Assembly (NCBI GenBank): GCA_044433415.1
Contig: JAWXTP010000007.1
Span: 1 to 48,308, forward strand
Direction: 5' to 3'
Length of the DNA stretch: 48,308 nt
From: JAWXTP01 sp044433415
Lineage (GTDB): Bacteria; Bacteroidota; Bacteroidia; Bacteroidales; Rikenellaceae
A program made the position numbers and the translations under genes. Numbering within the stretch: the stretch's first letter is position 1; each line of letters opens with the position of its first letter. The notes under the pieces were generated by a model that saw only the letters and a list, made by a program, of their open reading frames with translations, did not search any database and was not told the DNA's origin. Positions 43,332 through 48,308 of the stretch are shown here, one piece after another.

Positions 43332-44183
43332 TTAGTTTGACTTTGTTGCAGTTATTGATTCTACAATATAAGTTTTGTCAATGTAAGTAAAATACATATC
43401 GGGAACTTTATCTCCTACAGTAACATCATACTCATACATATTACCCTTAACCCAACTTTTACCTGCAAGGGAAGTAATAAAGTGCTCACCACCTACATTA
43501 ATAATAAGACTACTATTTTCCACCTCAGTTTCTAGAACATAGATAGTAACAGAAGCAGTAGCGACATCACTTGACACCACAAGTTCAGGGCTAAGAGTCG
43601 AAGAACTTAAATTAGAGAAAACCACTGTACTGTAATTATAGTCACCCTTTGTATTTGCTCCTGTAAGAGTTGCTGTAGCACCTGTAAGGTCACTAACATC
43701 TACACCTCCTGCTGTAAGGTTAAAGACTAGCTTAGTATAGATAGGGTCAAAAATAATAGTAGCCTCAGATGTAGAAGTAGTTACACTACCAAAGACAAAT
43801 TGCTCGACTGTACTTTGCTCACTCAGGTCAAGAGCAAATACACTATCTACAAGGTTTAATGTAGCAGGGTGCCAACTTAAGAAAGTCTGTTCTGTACTAT
43901 TTATCCCTGCATTAGTACATAGTACATCACCCGAATAGTGACTCATGTCACCTGTTGTTACACTAGTGATAGTATAAATCCCTGTTTTACTTCCATCAGT
44001 TGTAGTAATTGTAACTTGATCGTCAACTTCCCATGAAAGTGCATTACCATCATCTGTAACGCGCGAAGTAATAGTTACTGCATTAAAGGTAATACGCTCA
44101 TCAGTAGTATTTGTAAACTCCTCACTTTTGGTACAGCCGATAATCGCTGCGACTATACCTATATATAATATGGCTTTTTTCAT
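43332..44183 (-). CDS. Fimbrillin family lipoprotein
   Basis: A 283-residue protein with lipobox signal MKKAILYIGIVAAIIGC. The mature part follows the Bacteroidales fimbrillin (Mfa-like) pattern: ERITFNAVTITSRVTDDG, NALSWEVDDQVTI, a YSGDVLCT / TFLSWHPAT segment, FDPIYTKLVFNLTAGG and KSWVKGNMYEYDVTVG near the end. Such proteins are lipidated, trimmed by an outer-membrane protease and polymerised into type V-like pili. It lies 10 bases after the DUF5119-like gene and 7 before the GLUG gene. It may be an anchor or stalk subunit; which is not decided by sequence. Confidence 0.75.
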   Translation of the reverse strand: MKKAILYIGIVAAIIGCTKSEEFTNTTDERITFNAVTITSRVTDDGNALSWEVDDQVTITTTDGSKTGIYTITSVTTGDMSHYSGDVLCTNAGINSTEQTFLSWHPATLNLVDSVFALDLSEQSTVEQFVFGSVTTSTSEATIIFDPIYTKLVFNLTAGGVDVSDLTGATATLTGANTKGDYNYSTVVFSNLSSSTLSPELVVSSDVATASVTIYVLETEVENSSLIINVGGEHFITSLAGKSWVKGNMYEYDVTVGDKVPDMYFTYIDKTYIVESITATKSN

Positions 44184-44193
44184 AATTTTAAGA

Positions 44194-45021
44194 TTATTTT
44201 GCAGTTACTGTTCCTCCAGAACCATTACCCCAATTATTTATTGATCCATTTGCTTCAATATTAATAGGTAGGTTCAAATCCCCTGTAAGAATTAGAGTTT
44301 CCATGTTATCATTAAAAGTGCTAAACAGTGTTGACAAATCACTAGTAACAGTCATTGTCTGGTTGTCTACAGTTATGAATGTGATTGTTAACTCCTGTGC
44401 ACTACCAATAGTACCAAAAATATTGTAGCTTAATGTTAAAGTACCGCTATCGTCTAGTGTTGGATACTGAAATAACGTACTTTCATCTGTTAGCAATCCT
44501 GTTAAAAGGTTGCGTGATGTTGCGATACCACTCAACTCAACAATTGCACTGCTTATATTTGCGATGTAGTCTTTATCATAACTTAAATTTATAGTCAATG
44601 GAGCTGTTCCCCTACAAGTCACAACTTTTATATCTTGTTCGTTGTCAGCTACTAAAGCTACAGAAACAGTACCATAATACAGGTGTCCTGGATTTGGCTC
44701 AGGGTCTGATGCTACACGAGTAGCCTCATTAAGCGTTGCCACACCATTAGATATGGTAATACCCGAAGGGAAATTATAGACTAAAAAATCATTATCAGCA
44801 GTAGGCTCTAAAATATAAGTGGTCTCTTCTGATACTTTTTGTTCTGTACCATTGTTTAGGATTGCGTACTCAGTTGGGGCAGCATCACCATCGTGAAGTG
44901 TAGTCCACTCAACATTTATGTTTACTGTTGCACTGTCAGGATATGGAGTTTCATAAATCTCGAACTCCGAGCAACTTATGGCAAATGCCGTTGCAACTAA
45001 TGCATATAATATTTTCTTCAT
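44194..45021 (-). CDS. DUF5119-like lipoprotein of the fimbrial operon
   Basis: A 275-residue lipoprotein (MKKILYALVATAFAISC, lipobox Cys17). It has TVNINVEWTTLHDGDAAPTE, typical of DUF5119 proteins that stand between DUF3575 and fimbrillin genes. It continues with YNFPSGITISNGVATLNEAT and GHLYYGTVSVALVAD, then RGTAPLTINLSYD, and a C-terminal beta-rich part. It is probably an accessory or anchoring subunit of the pilus. It lies four bases after the upstream gene, in a tight operon. Confidence 0.7.
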   Translation of the reverse strand: MKKILYALVATAFAISCSEFEIYETPYPDSATVNINVEWTTLHDGDAAPTEYAILNNGTEQKVSEETTYILEPTADNDFLVYNFPSGITISNGVATLNEATRVASDPEPNPGHLYYGTVSVALVADNEQDIKVVTCRGTAPLTINLSYDKDYIANISSAIVELSGIATSRNLLTGLLTDESTLFQYPTLDDSGTLTLSYNIFGTIGSAQELTITFITVDNQTMTVTSDLSTLFSTFNDNMETLILTGDLNLPINIEANGSINNWGNGSGGTVTAK

Positions 45022-45025
45022 AGTT

Positions 45026-46069
45026 CTACAATTTAAAAATTAGGGAAACACCAAGTTGAATAGGCATAAAGGTATTCTTTGTAACATCCTTGTCAACGTA
45101 TACGTTTGTGCCATTTTCATGTTTGTAGTAAGTATCATACTTACGTGTACCATAACCCAAACCAAGGCTAAAATCCATATCTAGCTTTTCACTTATATTT
45201 AGTTTGTAACCTCCTGTAACACCTCCTCCAATTGTGGAGCCTTTATAACCTGTGTCAGATAGTTTGTAATTATAGCCTCCTGCTATGAACTGAGCACCAA
45301 CAAACCACGCTTCTTTCACACCAAGATAGTAACGAATTTCAGGTGCCACAAACCAGCTACCTAAGTTATAATTCCATTCCGTTTTTGCAAAAGGTGAATA
45401 ACCTCCGTTGATAAGGTAGCCAAAACTATTTTTTGTGTATTCCACACCTAAGTTTATATTGCCTACACACCAGTATAGCAAGTTAGTACGCAATGAGAAT
45501 CCATCTTTAGAGTTAGCAGTTGTCACATCAGGAGTTGTCTCCTCTGGAATATCTGCCACTGGGCGTTTTTCTGCTGTCTCCTCGGTGGTTTTAGGCTTAT
45601 CAGTAGGCTTTGTTGCTGAGCTATCTATAGGTTTATCTTTCTTTGAAATTGGCTTTATTGCCACAGTAATGACTTGTGAGATATCAACACGACGTGCTAA
45701 TGCGTCACTTTTAGCTGAGCTGTCTATACCGCAACCTTCATAGGTAATTTGTGATTCTGAGACCATGTGCCGGATAAGGTAACTTGCTATGCGACTTGCA
45801 CGCGCCAAGGAGACTCTATCGTTAACCTCTTTGCCTCCGACAGGATCACCATATCCTTCAATTTTGACTATTATTGTTGGGTCGCCAACAAGTAGCTTTA
45901 TAACATTGTTAAGTTTAGCAAGTTCTTCGTTACTTGCATAAACATCATTAAACTCATAATAGAGTGAGGTAAGAAGGTTTTGCTCCTTCTTACTTTGGGT
46001 TCCTTGACCTTGCGGACTTGCAAATGATACAAGAGGAAACACCAATAATAAAAGTAGGATTCTCTTCAT
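45026..46069 (-). CDS. DUF3575 protein with OmpA-like N-terminal domain
   Basis: A 347-residue protein with signal peptide MKRILLLLLVFPLVSFA. Residues about 35-135 are OmpA/MotB-like (IVKIEGYGDPVGGKEVNDRV, LARASRIASYLI), the peptidoglycan-binding fold. A Thr/Pro/Glu-rich linker follows (about 140-190). The last part is a DUF3575 barrel (SLRTNLLYWCVGNINLGVEY, YGYTKN-type strands, PEIRYYLGVKEAWFVGAQF) ending LGVSLIFKL. It is the first gene of the fimbrial operon and probably ties the pilus base to the wall and outer membrane (inference). Confidence 0.75.
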   Translation of the reverse strand: MKRILLLLLVFPLVSFASPQGQGTQSKKEQNLLTSLYYEFNDVYASNEELAKLNNVIKLLVGDPTIIVKIEGYGDPVGGKEVNDRVSLARASRIASYLIRHMVSESQITYEGCGIDSSAKSDALARRVDISQVITVAIKPISKKDKPIDSSATKPTDKPKTTEETAEKRPVADIPEETTPDVTTANSKDGFSLRTNLLYWCVGNINLGVEYTKNSFGYLINGGYSPFAKTEWNYNLGSWFVAPEIRYYLGVKEAWFVGAQFIAGGYNYKLSDTGYKGSTIGGGVTGGYKLNISEKLDMDFSLGLGYGTRKYDTYYKHENGTNVYVDKDVTKNTFMPIQLGVSLIFKL

Positions 46070-46324
46070 AATTTATACAGTTTAATATTTGTAAAACGAA
46101 ATAATCACAAACAAGACAGTAAAAAAGGGGGTTATTCTCTCTCACTAATCACTTTCACTGTATAATATCTATATTTATATAGGTATATTTTTAATAAAAC
46201 GAAATTACCTAACTTTCATTTCATTAAAATCCCCGCATCACATATACCATTTACTCCAAAATAACAATAAATCATGACAAATCCAAATTTATTTCAATAT
46301 TTTATTAACAAATCACAATATACA

Positions 46325-46350
46325 ATTTCAACTATAACGATAGTTGAAAT
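46325..46350. promoter_or_regulatory. Inverted repeat upstream of the fimbrial operon
   Basis: ATTTCAACTAT and ATAGTTGAAAT are perfect 11-nt complements around AACG, about 260 bases before the first fimbrial gene. A regulator site or small hairpin. The surrounding 46070-46380 is AT-rich with no gene. Confidence 0.4.
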
Positions 46351-46382
46351 AATACCTAACTAGTTTCTAAAATGAGGAAACG

Positions 46383-46432
46383 AAAAACAGCATATAAATT
46401 ATGATTATTACATAATTTATATGCTGTTTTTT
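46383..46432. terminator. Terminator of the FadL-like gene
   Basis: A perfect stem of about 21 bp (AAAAACAGCATATAAATTAT and its complement) with T-runs on both strands. It lies downstream of the minus-strand FadL-like gene, beyond the R1 repeat. Confidence 0.85.
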
Positions 46433-46487
46433 ATAAAAATCTGCACAGGGTTTTATCTGCAAGTATTTTGTCTGCACAGGGCAGGAA

Positions 46488-46630
46488 ACGGATTGTCCGC
46501 TTTTTCCAAGAATGGCTTAGATTTTTTGCGTTTTTCGGAAAAGAATGCGGAGCAACCTCGAGGTTGTGAGCACTTCTTTTTCGGAAAAGGTGAAAAATAT
46601 AGGCCGTTATTGGGAGAAGCTTTCCCGATG
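46488..46630 (+). repeat. R1 structured repeat, copy 3 (diverged)
   Basis: P1 46499-46509 with TTGGGAGAAGC 46610-46620 (two G-T pairs). P2 is replaced by ATTTTT/AAAAAT. P3 TTTTTCGGAAAAGAA 46531-46545 with TTCTTTTTCGGAAAA 46574-46588 (15 bp, two G-T pairs). P4 CAACC 46553-46557 with GGTTG 46562-46566, a compensatory change from CAGCC/GGCTG. All non-Watson-Crick pairs are G-T on this strand (A-C on the other), pointing to this strand as the RNA. It is tail-to-tail with the FadL-like gene. Confidence 0.82.
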
Positions 46631-46653
46631 TTTATGCCGGAAAACCAACCCAC

Positions 46654-47976
46654 CTAGAAGCCAACACTGACACCAAAAGATACGGTGTGAGCTTTAGTAG
46701 TATAGTTAGCAGAGAATACGTCACTTACTGCGCCCGTAGAATCAATGATAGGATATGAACCTGCACGTTCTGGATCAGCAGAAGAGATATAAGCATAAGC
46801 GAAATCTATAGAGAAGTCACGATTCTTTTTACAAGGCATGATACTAAAACCACAAGTATAACCAACTTTAGTCATAGATGGAGTTTCAGGGTTCATATAG
46901 TCAGAAGCTACAGGGCTTTCGTCCACATAGAAACCTAGGCGTGTTGTTAACCAATCAGCAGTTACATATTGCGCACCAAAACGAGTAATCATAGTATTAG
47001 AGTAATTTTTAGTAGCTGTAATGCTATAACCATTTAAAGAAGGTTCATTAAATTTAACATCTAACACATCATAAGCACCCCATTGCACCCATTGGAACTC
47101 AGCAGAAAGATTCCAACGATCTGTAGGACAGAAAGTAGTACCTAAAGACAAAGTAGAAGGTAGAGGTAACTCAGCAGTGAAAGTACCTGTGTCGATATCA
47201 GGAATATAAGGATCGTAAGCATCTTTGATAGCATCGCTAGCATAGTTTAACTGAGCTTCACCTGCATCTACAGCCATATTAATTCTTGAACGGTAAGAAG
47301 CACCTAGAGTCCATTTATCATTAATATTATACATAACACCTGCATTGATACCAAATTTAACACCTGCATCACCACCTAACGTTGCAGAAACTAGAGCGCT
47401 TGATCCTGGAGTTACTTCAAACATAGATCTTGACAACTCGAAAGTACCCCAAGACATCATAAGACCAGCACCAATAGAAAGTTTACCGTCTAACATTTTA
47501 TAAGAGATAGTTGGTTGTGCTGTATATGATTGTAGGCTAATATTTTGTACTAAATGAGCACCTGCCCAATCGTCGCCCCAGTTCATAGATGAACCAAAAG
47601 GAGTATTTAAGCTAAGACCTACAGATAAGTTCTCATTTACTTTGTAGTTAGCATATAAATACAAAGGTGTAGACCAGTCATTATCAGACGTGTAAGTTGT
47701 AGGATTTCCATAAGTAGCTGTAGGGTCATCATTATCTTTAGGCGTACATGTTGCTGTAGCCATAATACCTGTTACACCAGCAGAAACTGAGAATTTTTGG
47801 TCTTGAAAAACCGCAGCAGCAGGGTTAAACCATACTGATTCAGAATTTAATTTTTGCGATACAGATGTGTGACCCATACCTAATTGTTTTGCACTAAGCG
47901 TGTTTACTTGGTAACCTTCCGCATAAGCATTTAAAGAAAATGCTACCGCTAAGGCACATAAAATAGTCTTCTTCAT
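46654..47976 (-). CDS. FadL/OmpP1/TodX-family outer-membrane channel
   Basis: A 440-residue protein with signal peptide MKKTILCALAVAFSLNAYA, cleaved before EGYQV. The N-terminal hatch has YQVNTLSAKQLGMGHTSVSQ and NSESVWFNPAAAVF, the FadL signature region. SVGLSLNTPFGSSMNWGDDW and GASYRSRI follow, with the barrel ending in VSFGVSVGF. It carries long-chain fatty acids or other hydrophobic molecules across the outer membrane. It is monocistronic, with promoter at 48045-48052. Its stop codon is about 33 bases from an R1 repeat, in convergent orientation. Confidence 0.85.
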   Translation of the reverse strand: MKKTILCALAVAFSLNAYAEGYQVNTLSAKQLGMGHTSVSQKLNSESVWFNPAAAVFQDQKFSVSAGVTGIMATATCTPKDNDDPTATYGNPTTYTSDNDWSTPLYLYANYKVNENLSVGLSLNTPFGSSMNWGDDWAGAHLVQNISLQSYTAQPTISYKMLDGKLSIGAGLMMSWGTFELSRSMFEVTPGSSALVSATLGGDAGVKFGINAGVMYNINDKWTLGASYRSRINMAVDAGEAQLNYASDAIKDAYDPYIPDIDTGTFTAELPLPSTLSLGTTFCPTDRWNLSAEFQWVQWGAYDVLDVKFNEPSLNGYSITATKNYSNTMITRFGAQYVTADWLTTRLGFYVDESPVASDYMNPETPSMTKVGYTCGFSIMPCKKNRDFSIDFAYAYISSADPERAGSYPIIDSTGAVSDVFSANYTTKAHTVSFGVSVGF

Positions 47977-48044
47977 GATTTTCTAATTAATTAAATTGCT
48001 CTTTTTAACATTTCACAACGTGAAGCACGAGCATAAATACGCGA

Positions 48045-48052
48045 CAAAAGTA
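48045..48052 (-). promoter_or_regulatory. Promoter -7 box of the FadL-like gene
   Basis: The minus strand reads TACTTTTG, with TTG about 20 bases upstream (48073-48075). Confidence 0.5.
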
Positions 48053-48112
48053 TATTAAATATTATGCAAAACCAAATTTTTTGGGTATTTTATGTTAAAT
48101 ATTGGGTATTAT

Positions 48113-48235
48113 TGATAATGATTAATGTTAAATGATGAATGATTAATGGCGACAAGCGTGGAAATCTTTCACAAAATCTTTCCACCATTTTTTTCATCAA
48201 TCTTTAGTCGCTTGTCGCGACCCAGTTTGTCCCTG
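48113..48235. repeat. Family H repeat: heptamer array, core and mirrored arm
   Basis: Units GATAATG, ATTAATG, TTAAATG, ATGAATG and ATTAATG run into GCGACAAGCGTGGAAA. A small stem GTGGAAA/TTTCCAC follows, then the mirrored AGTCGCTTGTCGCGACC. The heptamers match those after the MFS gene at 1706-1734. Confidence 0.8.
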
Positions 48236-48251
48236 GCAGCTATTTTCAGAC

Positions 48252-48287
48252 AGAAGCCCCATACAGCTCGATGCTGTATGGGGCTTC
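48252..48287. terminator. Terminator-like hairpin near the right edge
   Basis: GAAGCCCCATACAGC pairs perfectly with GCTGTATGGGGCTTC around TCGAT. Only short A/T runs flank it. The gene it serves is outside the window. Confidence 0.6.
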
Positions 48288-48292
48288 AAAAT

Positions 48293-48308
48293 TTAGCGTC
48301 CACGATTG
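48293..48308 (+). repeat. R1 repeat, start of a fourth copy cut by the window edge
   Basis: TAGCGTCCACGATTG is identical to the 5' part of copy 2 (from about 28152). Confidence 0.6.

Noticed and set aside
46421..46657. Two opposing frames of 66-78 codons over R1 copy 3
   Set aside because: They exist because the element is nearly self-complementary. There is no signal, family sequence or conserved frame.

Overview
The window comes from a low-GC Bacteroidota chromosome, most likely order Bacteroidales. Supporting signs are TAnnTTTG-type promoters, few Shine-Dalgarno sequences, a Rho with a very long polar N-terminal insert, a fused NagB/LmbE protein, NVEALA-type peptides with BF3164-type beta-propeller lipoproteins, a DUF3575/DUF5119/fimbrillin operon, and the gene order trpBEGDCFA. 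I see no tRNA, rRNA, CRISPR array, transposase or prophage. The genus cannot be fixed from this sequence alone.

Layout. 1-5.4 kb: end of a GH20 beta-hexosaminidase, an orphan antitoxin-like gene, an Fsr-like MFS transporter, a frameshifted dicarboxylate/amino-acid symporter and a CysM-type cysteine synthase. 5.5-10 kb: two tandem paralogues of a triple-domain esterase (SGNH, alpha/beta-hydrolase, SGNH). 10.3-15.9 kb: ddl, the NagB/LmbE fusion and a GH78 rhamnosidase. 16-21.5 kb: a locus of small secreted peptide and beta-propeller lipoproteins with a truncated leucine-rich gene. 21.9-24.6 kb: a porin and a frameshifted YhcG-type nuclease gene. 24.8-31.7 kb: the complete trp operon, preceded by a leader peptide with three consecutive Trp codons and an intrinsic terminator, a textbook attenuator layout. 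31.8-40.2 kb: housekeeping genes rho, kdsB, a LuxC-like reductase, a pRiA4b-ORF3-like gene, miaA, an outer-membrane barrel, bioF and bioB. 40.5-46 kb: a fimbrial operon whose last gene has two in-frame stops. 46.7-48 kb: a FadL-family channel.

The most unusual material lies between genes. Family R1 is a structured repeat of about 130-170 bp with three full copies and one cut by the window edge. Its stem sequences differ between copies, but both arms change together so that pairing is kept (compensatory changes in two helices). Every full copy sits tail-to-tail with the 3' end of a gene, and one lies inside the trp operon and encodes the last residues of TrpG. Family H consists of short tandem repeats, mostly with a 7-nt unit and locally 9 or 10 nt, that run into a CGACAAGCG core, often mirrored as a long palindrome and often starting at the stop codon of a gene. 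Family R2 is a MITE-like element of about 150 bp with terminal inverted repeats; one fragment abuts the broken leucine-rich gene. I know of no description of R1 or H, but I could not search.

Six genes appear broken: the symporter, leucine-rich gene, one beta-propeller lipoprotein, YhcG nuclease, fimbrillin-GLUG protein (two stops), and functionally the alpha/beta-hydrolase domain of one esterase paralogue, which has lost its nucleophile serine. This suggests active decay of accessory surface genes, though assembly errors cannot be excluded for the single-base cases.
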